Assembly (NCBI GenBank): GCA_936920195.1
Contig: CAKZHE010000230.1
Span: 1 to 64,000, forward strand
Direction of reading: 5' to 3'
Length of the DNA: 64,000 bases
Source of the DNA: an uncultured cyanobacterium
Lineage (GTDB): Bacteria; Cyanobacteriota; Cyanobacteriia; Cyanobacteriales; FACHB-T130
Shown: piece after piece, positions 1 through 9,172 of the stretch
Layout: every line of letters starts with the position of its first letter
How positions within the stretch are numbered: position 1 is the stretch's first letter
Translations under genes and position numbers: made by a program
The notes under the pieces: generated by a model
What the model saw: the letters and a program-made list of their open reading frames with translations, nothing else
What the model was told of the DNA's origin: nothing
The model's database searches: none

Positions 1-1673
1 TTTAAGGATCCGCCGACCACCGACACCAACACACTAAACCAACACGTCCCTATTCATAGCAATTTCATTTTCCCATTAGAAAACTAAATCTTTCTGGGCA
101 CCTGAAATGCACCTAATATCACCTTAGCAGTGGTGGGTTTTCACTAGCTAAAAGCCAGTTAATAACCAGACCATGCTTTCTCAAATACGTTCCACTCCCT
201 TGCAGCACAGGTCAAAATGCAAAGCTTGTTTGGCCGAAGCTGGACAAAATAAACAGCAACATATCTTGAGGTCGTGTGCCTGGGGCGGGGGGGCAACAGT
301 ATCTTCTTCAATGTAAGGGCGGGTGGGTGGGGAAATCAGGACAAGCAAAACATATCCTGTTATCCAATGGCCCTTTCAACAACAGGGGCTGGGGCTTGGA
401 GACAAAAAAAGTGTGCTCCACAGCAGAGAGAGCAGGAGGCTCAGGGGGGCTCTCCTATCAGCGAACCAGGCAATGGGAGGTCTTGGGTTCTTGTGCAAAA
501 GAATTGAGATTCAATTGCAAAATCAAAAGAGGAAAGGCAACAAATATTATAACTTAAATCAAAACCAAAATGCAAACTTCGACCCATGTGCTCCCTTGTT
601 TGACAAACACAGGGGGCTTCGCATCCATACAAGCGATCCATTGATCCTTGTAGCTTTAACAAGGGACTTCCTGCTGCAAAGAGGCACACCATGGTTCGCT
701 TCATGGGAAACCGATCCGCTAGAGCATTGTGAACCTGGCTTGTACTCATCAACTGCAGCTCCCTTGTGAGCTTGATCTGATCGCAAGTCTTCTAGGACTC
801 AAAAGGTCACGTGCATTGTAATGATGATTATCGTGTGTTCCTTCATCCAATTCAAACATAAACCTCCACAAAGCAACGCGGCGGCGGCAAACAAATAGCA
901 GCACGGCGCGGCGGCAAAACAGTCTTCGTTCGGGCGATCGTTCAATACGATCTTAGAGGTCATGGCTCAAAAAGCCTGATGGACTACACCATCTGACCTT
1001 GAAGCACTGTCTTCGAGGGCAACCAAAGACAACAGTTCTTCGGTTCCGAGAGCGGGGACACAAAGTCGATAAAAGGTAACCAAAGACAATCTTTCTTCGG
1101 TTCCAGGTCTTCGAGAGCAGGATCGAGTCTCCGATGGGAGCTCTTTGTCCAAAGCAGGAGGCCGTTAGGCTCTCCAATCGGCTCGCAAAGAAAAGAGAAG
1201 AATCAATTCAAATCAAATACTAGTAAATTAAAAATCAAAAGCCAAAAGCGGACTGCGGCTGAAGCTCCCTGTTCATCTAACGTTGGAGTCTTCCGTCCTT
1301 GTAGGGCTTGATATGAACCAGTACAGTATGTTGCAAGAGAAAAAAATCGCGAAGGTCCTCACAAAATGAGAATTTTTGCGACGTTCCACACAAACAAACA
1401 ACACAAGCAACTGCGGCAACAACAGCTCGCGCTGCTTCCATTCGACAATCAACCTTGAGAGGGTGAGACTGTCTTCTTCGATAGCGTCTTCGATTTATTT
1501 TTTTTCGTCCTTTTTTTGTGCTTGTTGTTTTGGTCTGGGTTCTTTCGGTGTATTGTTTATTTGTGTGTTATGTTTTGTTTTTTCGGTCTTTTTTTTGTTC
1601 GATCTTTCTCAATGTTTTTTTCCTTTATTTTTTGTATATCAAGAATTTTTTTGTAAGGGGTTGGGCGATCGCT
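1..1673. other. Atypical non-coding block beside the CRISPR array
   Basis: No convincing gene is seen. Open frames are short, overlap on both strands and resemble no family I know. The block lacks HIP1 octamers until one at about 1665-1672, directly before the first CRISPR repeat. Positions 1018-1045 and 1077-1104 hold two copies of a hairpin: on the minus strand AACCGAAGA pairs with TCTTTGGTT (one G-U pair) around 7-nt loops. From about 1490 to 1660 the plus strand is extremely T-rich, as a CRISPR leader can be, and contains a short repeat-like CTTTCTCAA near 1604. It could be a leader plus degenerate DNA, a structured RNA, or foreign or chimeric sequence; I cannot decide. Confidence 0.5.
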
Positions 1674-2213
1674 CTTTCTCAACCTTTGATACCGTAAGGT
1701 GTTGATCACTGAAGGGGGGTAAATTTTTCTGTAGAAAGTTGCTCCTTTCTCAACCTTTGATACCGTAAGGTGTTGATCACATCGCATATCACATTACGAA
1801 GTCAGGGGCGACCTTCCTTTCTCAACCTTTGATACCGTAAGGTGTTGATCACTTATTCACTAGGGCCTGTACGAAGGCAGTAGTGGCAAACTTTCTCAAC
1901 CTTTGATACCGTAAGGTGTTGATCACTCCCATAGCTGCCTTTGGGCGCGGTCAATTGTGAATCCTTTCTCAACCTTTGATACCGTAAGGTGTTGATCACC
2001 TAGGGCGAATAATAAAGGCAGTTGAGTCCATCCAACTTTCTCAACCTTTGATACCGTAAGGTGTTGATCACCCAGCAGCCTTTGCACATTGCTCGTCTTC
2101 TGGACTTTTCTCAACCTTTGATACCGTAAGGTGTTGATCACAACTACGGGCAATTGGCAATAAGGAAAATAATAGTCCTTTCTCAACCTTTGATACCGTA
2201 AGGCGTTGATCGC
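1674..2213. CRISPR. CRISPR array, 8 repeats and 7 spacers
   Basis: A 36-bp repeat (plus strand begins CTTTCTCAACC and ends GTGTTGATCAC) starts at 1674, 1745, 1817, 1891, 1964, 2036, 2106 and 2178. Spacers are 34-38 bp and all differ. Repeats 1-6 are identical; repeat 7 has T for the first C; repeat 8 differs at two bases near its right end, as a terminal repeat often does. The repeat can fold through CAAC/GTTG and CCTT/AAGG pairs. The degenerate right end and the T-rich left flank suggest plus-strand transcription. The minus-strand repeat instead ends in TTGAGAAAG, like many crRNA handles. No cas gene lies in this window, so the type is unassigned. Confidence 0.95.
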
Positions 2214-2224
2214 CCATTTTACTC

Positions 2225-2330
2225 GTTCCCAGGCTCTGCCTGGGAATGCCCATTGAGAGGCTCTGCCTCGCTTGGTTATCATCCAAGGCAGAGCCTCTTG
2301 ATATCGGTTCCCAGGCAGAGCCTGGGAACC
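2225..2330. repeat. Nested palindromic repeat, copy 1
   Basis: The outer arms are TTCCCAGGCTCTGCCTGGGAA-like palindromic blocks at each end, and the inner arms are GAGGCTCTGCCTC / GAGGCAGAGCCTC. The whole block can fold into a long cruciform. Similar copies lie at 6624-6729 and, inverted, at 41128-41232. It starts about 11 bp after the last CRISPR repeat. Confidence 0.85.
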
Positions 2331-2357
2331 AGTTCAAATTTAGGATTGGCTCAAGTC

Positions 2358-2867
2358 CTAAACATCCTGTTCGCTCAATTCCCGAATCAGATGGTCGAAA
2401 GGTAAATCTACAAAAGATGGGTTGGCTATCCCAGCGGCAGCAACTTTTTCTTTGACAATCTCTTTCATAATCTGAATGCCCCGCACCGTTGAGCCAATGG
2501 GAACATTGAGAGAATTATAGGTTTCCCGCAAGCCTTGCAGTACCCGTTCATCTAAAACATTCGTATCTGCTGCCACCAAAGCATAGCTGGCATAGCGCAG
2601 ATAGTAATCCATGTCCCGCAAGCAAGCTGCATAGCGACGAGTGGTATAAGCATTACCACTCGGTCTAATCAGTTCGGGAAGTTCTTCAAAAAGGCGCAAC
2701 CCAGTTTGCTTAACGATACCTGCTGCATCCCCATTGATGACAGATGCCGCTTTGACCCGGGCTGTTCCGGTTTCAAAGTAGGCTTTCAGGGTATCGACTG
2801 CATCGCGGTCTAGGTAGCGCCCGGTAATGTCGTAGTTTTTAATTAATTTTGTAACTGCGTCCCGCAT
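2358..2867 (-). CDS. apcF: Allophycocyanin beta-18 subunit ApcF
   Basis: This 169-residue phycobiliprotein matches ApcF at its start (MRDAVTKLIKNYD) and over its whole length. It is a minor beta-type allophycocyanin of the phycobilisome core. It pairs with the core-membrane linker ApcE in the terminal-emitter trimers that pass energy to the photosystems. The bilin-binding cysteine is Cys82 in RRYAACLRDMDYYLRY, and Asn72, the position methylated in beta allophycocyanins, is present. It stands alone: the next gene upstream is divergent and the CRISPR array lies downstream. Monocistronic apcF away from apcEABC is usual in cyanobacteria. ApcB is less likely, since the N-terminus and the C-terminal FDHLIRELSEQDV are ApcF-like. 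Confidence 0.95.
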   Translation of the reverse strand: MRDAVTKLIKNYDITGRYLDRDAVDTLKAYFETGTARVKAASVINGDAAGIVKQTGLRLFEELPELIRPSGNAYTTRRYAACLRDMDYYLRYASYALVAADTNVLDERVLQGLRETYNSLNVPIGSTVRGIQIMKEIVKEKVAAAGIANPSFVDLPFDHLIRELSEQDV

Positions 2868-3250
2868 GAAATTGCTCTCCCAACAACAAATCTTTTATTT
2901 TCTGGCGCAAGCTTTCTTAGACGGCGACATCTTTATTTAAAGATGTGACGGCACACTTCACAAATCTAGTTAAGTTTTGGCGTTGTCTAGTGATGCTTGA
3001 ACTCCATAGCCTCCCCTAGTTTAGCCCAACTTGACAACATCTCTGTCAATAACGCCCACAGAGAGAGAGATTCTCCCAGGATTTGGGGCTTCCGATAGTT
3101 ATAAGAATTGTTAATATTTCTTTAGGAAGACGGCGATCGCCGCTAAGACTCCAGAAATCATATTTTTCTTGATCTATGTTTACAGATTTTGGCAAATGAT
3201 ATTGACAAGAATCATAAATTTTCCTAAAGTCTCGATTAGTAGCGCTGGCA
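2868..3250. other. Intergenic region between divergent apcF and pentapeptide gene
   Basis: About 380 bases without a supportable gene. The apcF promoter and leader must lie in the left part. No operator, riboswitch or repeat stands out. Open frames on the minus strand here are the opposite-strand shadow of the pentapeptide gene. Confidence 0.5.
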
Positions 3251-3274
3251 ATGCAGGCAACTGCATCTTCCCTG

Positions 3275-4117
3275 ATGAACTGTAAAGAAATTTTAAGACA
3301 ATATGCGGTGGGAGCCAGAGATTTCTGCCTAGCGAACCTGAGTGGGATTGATTTGAGTGGCAAAAATCTCAAAGGAGCAGATTTCAGCCAAACTGACTTA
3401 CAGAGAGCTAATTTCCGCCAAGCGAATCTGAGTTGTGCCACTCTAGAGAATGCCAATTTGGGGGGAGCGGACTTGCGGGAAGCAGACTTGCGCCGTGCTG
3501 ACTTCAGTGGAGCAGACTTGATTGGAGCCGACCTCCGCCAGAGTAATTTGAGTTTATGCTATTTAATTGGCACGGACCTCACCAAGGCCAACTTGAAATT
3601 AAGCACTTTAATTGGAGCAGATTTGATTAGCGTCGATCTGAGCCATGCTAATTTAGATTGTACAGACTTGCGGGGTGCTGTTTTCAGTGGGGCAACTTTG
3701 AGCGAAACGAGTCTGAGAGAGGCACAACTCTATGAAACTGACTTCAGCGAAGTACGGTTATTTGCTGTTAACTTGCAAAGAGCAGTGTACAACGAATTAA
3801 CTAAGTTTCCTGATGGTTTTGATCCAGTGGCAGCGGGAGCTTACTTAATTGCCCCTTTTGCCAATCTAGCTGACAAAAACCTCAGCGGCACGAACTTGCT
3901 AGGGGTGAATTTAAGTGGGGCAAATTTAAGCGGTGCGGACTTGAGCAGGGCTAATTTAACTTGGTCAAATTTAAAGGGGGCAAATTTAAGTGGGGCAAAT
4001 TTAAAAGATACGAATTTCAGCGGTGTTAACCTCGAAGGAGCCAATTTAAAGGAGGTAAAAAACCTTTCTTATGCGAATTTAAGCGATGTCAATGTCACTG
4101 GAGTCATTTACGAATAG
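3275..4117 (+). CDS. Pentapeptide-repeat protein
   Basis: About 280 residues, almost entirely A(D/N)LXX pentapeptides (GADFS, RANFR, QANLS, GADLR and so on), which form a right-handed quadrilateral beta-helix. The two repeat blocks are split by a non-repeat segment of about 35 residues (FPDGFDPVAAGAYLI). The N-terminus MNCKEILRQYAVGARDF resembles the short cap of cyanobacterial pentapeptide proteins, so I start at the ATG at 3275. An in-frame ATG at 3251 would add eight residues, and neither start has a clear ribosome-binding site. No signal peptide or partner domain is seen. Function is unknown; cyanobacteria carry many such paralogues. Confidence 0.85.
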   Translation: MNCKEILRQYAVGARDFCLANLSGIDLSGKNLKGADFSQTDLQRANFRQANLSCATLENANLGGADLREADLRRADFSGADLIGADLRQSNLSLCYLIGTDLTKANLKLSTLIGADLISVDLSHANLDCTDLRGAVFSGATLSETSLREAQLYETDFSEVRLFAVNLQRAVYNELTKFPDGFDPVAAGAYLIAPFANLADKNLSGTNLLGVNLSGANLSGADLSRANLTWSNLKGANLSGANLKDTNFSGVNLEGANLKEVKNLSYANLSDVNVTGVIYE

Positions 4118-4121
4118 GAAT

Positions 4122-4290
4122 TTAGGAATGAAAAAATCAAGAATAATGACTAATCGCAGTACTGGCAATACCCGTAGGTTGGGTTGTAACGATAGTGAAA
4201 ACCCAACATTTATCAGTGGTTTGTTGGGTTTTGCTGTCGCTCAACCCAACCTACGATTATAATCAAGTTATTAATTTTTCGTTCCTTACT
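4122..4290. repeat. Dispersed repeat element, family 3, copy A, with internal palindrome
   Basis: The ends TTAGGAATGAAAAA and TTTTTCGTTCCTTA are imperfect inverted repeats. Just inside lie AATGACTAATCGCAGTACTG on the left and ATTATAATCAAGTTATT on the right; both recur at 34891-35014. The interior holds a long palindrome built on GTAGGTTGGGTT / AACCCAACCTAC. It sits between convergent genes, overlaps the 3' end of the isochorismatase-like gene, and could act as a bidirectional terminator. Confidence 0.6.
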
Positions 4291-4976
4291 GATTTGCCAT
4301 TCAATCCTGACAAAACCTGATGAGCGGTAGTTGTCCAACCAATAATTCCTCCTTGAGCGCGAATCATTTCTATGGTGGATTGTTTGAATTGAGGAAAATA
4401 GCTGGCAGTGGCATCTTCTACTAATAAGCATTCATAGCCTCGGTCATTGGCTTCGCGCATGGTAGTTTGGACGCAGACTTCAGTTGTGACTCCTCCAATG
4501 ATTAAATGGGTAATGGAGTGCGATCGCAAGATATTTTCTAAGTCAGTGGCATAAAAAGCACCTTTCCCCGGTTTAGTAATCACTATTTCTCCCGGTAGAG
4601 GAGTTAATTCAGGAATAATGTTATTTCCTGGTTCGCCTAAAACCAAGATTCTCCCCATTCCCCCGGCATCGCCAATTTTCAAAGTCCCTTTACCGCGCTT
4701 TAATTTGGATAGGGGACAATCAGATAAATCTGGTAAATGGCCTTCAATGGTATGAATGATGGTAAGTTGTTGTTGGCGAAAAGCCTCTAAAAGAAGTTTA
4801 ACTGTTGGCACAATCTCTTGTAAATGACTAAGATCGTTGCCTAAAGCTTCTCCAAATCCCCCTGTTTCCAAAAAGTCGCGCTGCATATCAATAATGACTA
4901 GGGCAACTTTTTTCAGATCTGGAACTTCGTAATCGTAAGGTTGAGCCGCAATAGAAGTCATATTTTTTGAAACCAT
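4263..4976 (-). CDS. Isochorismatase-family cysteine hydrolase (downstream copy)
   Basis: About 237 residues of the isochorismatase-like amidohydrolase fold. [12 protein letters not shown] supplies the catalytic Asp, [13 protein letters not shown] the catalytic Lys region, and [21 protein letters not shown] the nucleophile Cys. This superfamily includes nicotinamidase, ureidoacrylate amidohydrolase (RutB) and biuret hydrolase; the C-N bond substrate here is unknown. The start at 4976 is preceded by a GGGGGTG purine run; the ATG at 4961 is the alternative. It lies 58 bp downstream of the ABC ATPase and is paralogous to the gene at 6748-7428, so one transcript probably carries all three. The substrate is probably a small nitrogenous compound linked to that transporter; this is inference. 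Confidence 0.85.
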   Translation of the reverse strand: MVSKNMTSIAAQPYDYEVPDLKKVALVIIDMQRDFLETGGFGEALGNDLSHLQEIVPTVKLLLEAFRQQQLTIIHTIEGHLPDLSDCPLSKLKRGKGTLKIGDAGGMGRILVLGEPGNNIIPELTPLPGEIVITKPGKGAFYATDLENILRSHSITHLIIGGVTTEVCVQTTMREANDRGYECLLVEDATASYFPQFKQSTIEMIRAQGGIIGWTTTAHQVLSGLNGKSVRNEKLIT

Positions 4977-4996
4977 AATTATATTCACCCCCAACA

Positions 4997-5032
4997 CCCC
5001 ATCTCCCCATCTCCCCATCTCCCCATCTCCCC
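4997..5032. repeat. CCCCATCT tandem repeat
   Basis: Four copies of an 8-bp CCCCATCT unit fill the gap between the ABC ATPase stop and the hydrolase start. They lie in the transcribed spacer and could affect translation coupling, but no function is known. Confidence 0.8.
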
Positions 5033-5034
5033 AC

Positions 5035-6582
5035 TCAATGCCCCGCCATACTCTTACCAATGGTGCTAAAATCAGCATCAGCGATCGCACTCTGGTAGGC
5101 AAACTTGCCCTCACTAATCACTAAAATTCGGTCTGAAAGTTTCAAAATCTCATCTAAGTCTTCGCTCACCAATAGCACTGCCACCCCTCGGTTGCGAGCC
5201 GCCAAAATTTGACCGTGAATAAACTCAACGGCGGCAAAATCCAAACCAAAACATGGATTAGCGACAATCAATAAATTGATATGTTCTGAAGAAAGTTCCC
5301 GTGCTAAGACTGCTCGCTGAACGTTGCCGCCAGAAAGATTACCAATCGGGGTTTCTGGAGACGGAGTTTTAATCGAGAAAGCCGAAATTAACCCTTTAGC
5401 TGCCTCGCGAATTGCTTTTAAGATCAGCAAGAAACCTGCCTTCGCTTGGGGCGGACGATCGAAGGTGCGTAAAGCCAAATTTTCGGCTACACTCATGTGA
5501 GGAACGCAGGCATTCCGGAGGGGTTCTTCTGGTAAAGAAAACACTTTATGGCGAGACATTTCTGCCCGGGTAGCTCGATAATTTTCCCCATTAACTATTA
5601 CCTGTCCAGAAATTGCCGGACGTTGCCCTGCTAGCACTTCTACTAATTCTCGCTGACCGTTGCCAGATACGCCAGCAATGCCAACAATTTCCCCCGCATT
5701 AACGGTTAAGTTAACCCCATCTACGGCAGTTAAACCGTTATCTTTATGGGCGTGTAAATCTTTAACTTGTAATACGGGATTATCGGTGGTTGAAGTAGTT
5801 TTTTCAACTTTCTGCGCTTCCCGTTGTTCCCCCAACATCATTTGCGCCATATCTGCCACCGACAAGTCTTTGACTAAGCCGCTGCCTGCAAATTTGCCTT
5901 TTCGCAATACCGTGACTTCATCGACAAAAGCGGTAATTTCCCGGAATTTATGACTGATCATTAAGACGCTCAAATGTCCGGCGGTGACTTCTTCTCGCAA
6001 TAGCCCTAATACTTCGTCTGCTTCCCCTGGAGTGAGAACAGAAGTAGGTTCATCAAGAATTAAAATCCGACTTTGCAGATAGATTTGTTTGAGAATTTCT
6101 AGTTTTTGCTTTTGTCCGGCGGCTAGTTGGGCAATGGGAACTTCTAGGGGAACTTGAAAAGGAGCAGTTGCCATAAATGCCTTTAACTGCTCGTATTCAG
6201 TTTTCCAATTGATAATTTTCTGATTGTCAAACCGAGATAAAACTAGGTTTTCGGCAACGGTCATAGCCGGAACCGAGGTAAAGTGTTGATAGACCATACC
6301 AATGCCATATTTATGAGCATCGCGGGGACTAGCGATCGCGCTTTTTTGTTGATCAATTCTCACTTCCCCTTGGTCGGCATGATAAAATCCCATCACGCAT
6401 TTTACCAGGGTACTTTTTCCCGCACCGTTTTCTCCTAATAGGGCGTGGAAAGTTCCCGGTTTGAGTTTCAGGGAAACGTTATCGAGCGCAATCATTGTGC
6501 CAAACTTTTTGGTCATGTTTAGCACTTCTAGTTCTGGGGGTTTAGTTAATTCGATTGGTTTGGTTTCAATGGTGGCTGTCAT
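5035..6582 (-). CDS. Duplicated-domain ABC transporter ATPase, BMP/nucleoside (YufO-like) type
   Basis: A 515-residue protein with two fused ATP-binding domains, like MglA, RbsA and the purine-nucleoside family YufO/NupO. Domain 1 is canonical: Walker [10 protein letters not shown] at 50-58, signature [10 protein letters not shown], Walker B ILILDEPT. Domain 2 has the degenerate Walker A GVSGNGQ usual in this family, signature [15 protein letters not shown], and an altered Walker B ([12 protein letters not shown]). The C-terminal [17 protein letters not shown] matches the nucleoside/BMP branch. No permease or BMP binding protein is in the window, and the next gene upstream on this strand is a hydrolase. 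Partner subunits must be encoded elsewhere or be lost. Confidence 0.9.
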   Translation of the reverse strand: MTATIETKPIELTKPPELEVLNMTKKFGTMIALDNVSLKLKPGTFHALLGENGAGKSTLVKCVMGFYHADQGEVRIDQQKSAIASPRDAHKYGIGMVYQHFTSVPAMTVAENLVLSRFDNQKIINWKTEYEQLKAFMATAPFQVPLEVPIAQLAAGQKQKLEILKQIYLQSRILILDEPTSVLTPGEADEVLGLLREEVTAGHLSVLMISHKFREITAFVDEVTVLRKGKFAGSGLVKDLSVADMAQMMLGEQREAQKVEKTTSTTDNPVLQVKDLHAHKDNGLTAVDGVNLTVNAGEIVGIAGVSGNGQRELVEVLAGQRPAISGQVIVNGENYRATRAEMSRHKVFSLPEEPLRNACVPHMSVAENLALRTFDRPPQAKAGFLLILKAIREAAKGLISAFSIKTPSPETPIGNLSGGNVQRAVLARELSSEHINLLIVANPCFGLDFAAVEFIHGQILAARNRGVAVLLVSEDLDEILKLSDRILVISEGKFAYQSAIADADFSTIGKSMAGH

Positions 6583-6623
6583 AAATAGGGAAGGGGGAAT
6601 GAGGGATTTAAAAAATATTACTC

Positions 6624-6729
6624 GTTCCTAGGCTCTGCCTGGGAACACCTATCGAGAGGCTCTGCCTCTCCGAGAATCAAGCGAGGCAGAGCCTCTTGAT
6701 TTTGGTTCCCAGGCAGAGCCTAGGAAACC
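6624..6729. repeat. Nested palindromic repeat, copy 2
   Basis: Same architecture as 2225-2330: TTCCTAGGCTCTGCCTGGGAA-like outer arms and GAGGCTCTGCCTC / GAGGCAGAGCCTC inner arms. It separates the upstream hydrolase (6748-7428) from the ABC ATPase and would form a strong hairpin in any shared transcript. Confidence 0.85.
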
Positions 6730-6747
6730 AGTTTAAGATCGAGTTAA

Positions 6748-7428
6748 TTATTGGATAGCTGCTATAAATGCTGCGGCAGTTGCCACGGCTCCAAAAACCC
6801 CGCCTTGCATTTTCACCATCTTCAAGGCAGCTAAATGGTTGCCATAGTCTGTTGCTCCCGTACAATCGGAAAGCAACAAACATTCATAACCGCGATCGTT
6901 CGCATCGCGCATGGTAGTATGAACGCAAACATCCGTAGTTATCCCAGCCAAAACGATATTTTGAATATTTTGGCGGTTCAGTAATAAGTCTAAATCTGTG
7001 GCGTAAAAAGAACCTTTTCCCGGCTTGTCAATAATGCTTTCTTCCGGTAAAGGGGCAAGTTCGGAAATAATTTCCCATCCCGGTTCGCCCCGAACCAAGA
7101 TTTTACCACAGGGACCAGGATCGCCGATGCCTGCCCCAATTTGGCGCGATCGCCAGCGTTTATTTTCTGGTAAATCTGACAAATCTGGGCGGTGTCCTTC
7201 GCGAGTGTGCATCACATGATAGCCTTGAGCGCGAACTACTGCTAGCACTTGTTGAATTGGCTCAATGGGAGCGCGAGTTAGGGATAAATCGTAGCCCATT
7301 TTATCCACATAACCACCTTTGCCACAGAAATCAGTCTGCATATCAATAATCAGAAAAACTGTATTTTCTGGGCGCAAATCGCCATTGTAGGGATAAGGAT
7401 AGGGTTCAGCCGCTACAAAACGTCCCAT
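6748..7428 (-). CDS. Isochorismatase-family cysteine hydrolase (upstream copy)
   Basis: A 226-residue isochorismatase-like amidohydrolase. The visible catalytic blocks are [38 protein letters not shown] and [20 protein letters not shown] with the nucleophile Cys. The N-terminus [16 protein letters not shown] and the acidic RPDLSDLP loop resemble ureide- or biuret-type amidases, but the substrate cannot be fixed from sequence. The paralogue at 4263-4976 shares the RPDLSD, GEPG and [10 protein letters not shown] blocks. With the ABC ATPase between them, the order hydrolase-ATPase-hydrolase suggests uptake and hydrolysis of a related pair of nitrogen compounds. It is divergent from rubredoxin. 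Confidence 0.87.
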   Translation of the reverse strand: MGRFVAAEPYPYPYNGDLRPENTVFLIIDMQTDFCGKGGYVDKMGYDLSLTRAPIEPIQQVLAVVRAQGYHVMHTREGHRPDLSDLPENKRWRSRQIGAGIGDPGPCGKILVRGEPGWEIISELAPLPEESIIDKPGKGSFYATDLDLLLNRQNIQNIVLAGITTDVCVHTTMRDANDRGYECLLLSDCTGATDYGNHLAALKMVKMQGGVFGAVATAAAFIAAIQ

Positions 7429-7603
7429 TTGTTAGTCTCCCATCGCGAGTAGGTGCAACTCGATTGATCCAGAGTGTCTAAAAGAGTGCTAGTGGAGTAG
7501 TATCCATCGCTACTATTTGCCAAATATCTCAAATTTTTTCGTTTTTAAAAATTGGCATTCTTGGGGAAGTAAACTATCTAAGGATAGTTTTGAGGAGACG
7601 GCA

Positions 7604-7765
7604 ATGAAATATATATGTAAAGTTTGTGGTTACATTTACGATCCAGAGGAAGGAGATCCCGATTCTGGTGTTGCTCCTGGTACAGCTTTTGAAAATCTCC
7701 CCGATGATTGGAGTTGTCCAGTTTGTGGGGTGGAAAAAGAGGATTTTGAACCCTATGATGGGTGA
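7604..7765 (+). CDS. Rubredoxin
   Basis: A 53-residue soluble rubredoxin with the two metal knuckles CKVCGY and [11 protein letters not shown], which bind one Fe(Cys)4 centre, and the conserved [12 protein letters not shown] loop. It is a small one-electron carrier. It lacks the C-terminal membrane anchor of cyanobacterial RubA, the photosystem-II assembly rubredoxin, so it is a different paralogue. The ATG at 7604 follows GAGGAGACGGCA, a good ribosome-binding site; longer open frames upstream lack one. It is divergent from the hydrolase operon and a stem-loop follows it. Confidence 0.95.
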   Translation: MKYICKVCGYIYDPEEGDPDSGVAPGTAFENLPDDWSCPVCGVEKEDFEPYDG

Positions 7766-7800
7766 AATTAAGTAGATACTCAAAAAATCAGAAAAAGCTC

Positions 7801-7846
7801 GTAGTTGGGCTTCAGCCCTAATCCGGAAGGGCTAAAGCCCAACTAC
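7801..7846. terminator. Stem-loop after rubredoxin
   Basis: GTAGTTGGGCTTCAGCCC pairs with the GGGCTAAAGCCCAACTAC arm and is followed by AAACCTTTTTAT. This is a known style of dispersed cyanobacterial palindrome; half of it recurs near 53012. It probably ends the rubredoxin transcript. Confidence 0.55.
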
Positions 7847-7924
7847 AAACCTTTTTATCGCTAGTTGATTTTTGGCAAATAAAAGCAGACTATTGAGAGT
7901 CTGTGGTTTCTGATTGGGGTTGGT

Positions 7925-9172
7925 TTGGTAAAAATTGTTGTGATTGGTGCAGGAGCAGCGGGTTTTTTTGGCGCAATTACCTGCGCGGAAATTCATCCCT
8001 ATGCTCGGATTATCCTCTTAGAAGCGGGACAACAACCCCTCGCCAAAGTCCGCATTTCTGGCGGGGGACGTTGTAATGTTACTCATGCTTGTTTTGAACC
8101 ATCGGAATTGGTGCTGAATTATCCCAGGGGTGGCAAAGCTTTGCGGGGTGCTTTCAGTCGCTTTCATCCCCGCGATACTGTCAAGTGGTTTGCCCAACGG
8201 GGTATCAAGTTAAAAACAGAAGCGGATGGTAGGATGTTTCCGGTAACTGATAACTCGGAAACGATTGTCAATTGTTTGGTCACAGCGGCTCAAGATGCGG
8301 GAGTGCAACTAAAAACAGGAACAACGGTTATATCTGCAATCCGGTCTATATTTGCCGATGGAGAGAAAGGGTTTGAAATTAAGTTAAAATCGGGAGAGAT
8401 TTTCAGATGCGATCGCCTTTTGCTCGCCACTGGTAGCAATCCCTTCGGCTACCAAATTGCCCAAGCTTTAGGCCATAAAATTGCATCCCCTGTCCCCTCA
8501 CTGTTTACTTTTAATATTCGCGATGCGCGGTTAGCCGGATTAGCGGGAATTAGTACCGAATCCGCCAACTTACGATTATTGGTAGGCCAAAATCCCCCGT
8601 TAACACAAACAGGCGCATTACTCATTACTCACTGGGGTTTAAGTGGTCCCGCTGTTCTCAAACTTTCGGCTTGGGGCGCGAGATTGCTCTCCGAAAGTTG
8701 TTACCAAGCCACTTTAATTATTAACTGGTTGCCCGAATTTAATCCTGAGACTTGCCGGGAAAAATTACTAGCTGTGAAAACGGAGTGGGGAAAAAAAGCG
8801 ATCGCCGCTAATTGTCCCCTTGCCCTGCCGCGCCGTCTCTGGCAAAGTATAGTTACCAATATGGGTATTGGCGCAGAAGATCGTTGGGCGGCAATATCTA
8901 ACCAACTCCTCAACCAGTTAAGCCAGGAATTAACTCAAGCCAAGTTTCAAATTGCGGGCAAAGGGGCATTTAAAGAAGAATTTGTTACCTGCGGCGGCGT
9001 GAGTTTGCCAGAAGTTAATTTCAAAACCATGGAAAGTCGAGTTTGTCCGGGGTTGTATTTAGCCGGAGAAATTCTCGATATTGATGGTGTCACTGGCGGA
9101 TTTAATTTTCAAAGTGCTTGGACAACGGCTTGGATTGCTGGTAATGCAATCGGAAAAATCAACCTTTCTTAA
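7925..9172 (+). CDS. BaiN/HI0933-family FAD-dependent oxidoreductase
   Basis: A 415-residue flavoprotein of the HI0933/BaiN (aminoacetone-oxidase-like) family. The N-terminal dinucleotide fold is VVIGAGAAGFFGAI, followed by the family motif KVRISGGGRCNVTHAC. The C-terminal FAD site is GLYLAGEILDIDGVTGGFNFQSAWTTAWIAG. The substrate is unknown in most members. The start is a TTG at 7925, chosen because MVKIVVIGAGAAG fits the family N-terminus and no upstream ATG is in frame. The gene stands alone. Confidence 0.88.
   Translation: MVKIVVIGAGAAGFFGAITCAEIHPYARIILLEAGQQPLAKVRISGGGRCNVTHACFEPSELVLNYPRGGKALRGAFSRFHPRDTVKWFAQRGIKLKTEADGRMFPVTDNSETIVNCLVTAAQDAGVQLKTGTTVISAIRSIFADGEKGFEIKLKSGEIFRCDRLLLATGSNPFGYQIAQALGHKIASPVPSLFTFNIRDARLAGLAGISTESANLRLLVGQNPPLTQTGALLITHWGLSGPAVLKLSAWGARLLSESCYQATLIINWLPEFNPETCREKLLAVKTEWGKKAIAANCPLALPRRLWQSIVTNMGIGAEDRWAAISNQLLNQLSQELTQAKFQIAGKGAFKEEFVTCGGVSLPEVNFKTMESRVCPGLYLAGEILDIDGVTGGFNFQSAWTTAWIAGNAIGKINLS

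Noticed and set aside
274..786. Several overlapping short frames in the first 800 bases
   Set aside because: No homology, no ribosome-binding site, mutually overlapping on both strands.
1674..2213. Type V-K transposon-associated CRISPR
   Set aside because: The minus-strand repeat end is somewhat similar, but no tnsB, tnsC, tniQ or cas12k lies on either side in the window and apcF directly follows.
2068..2337. Minus-strand frames running through the CRISPR array
   Set aside because: They translate repeat units (INTLRYQRLRK) and are an effect of a repeat without stops, not genes.
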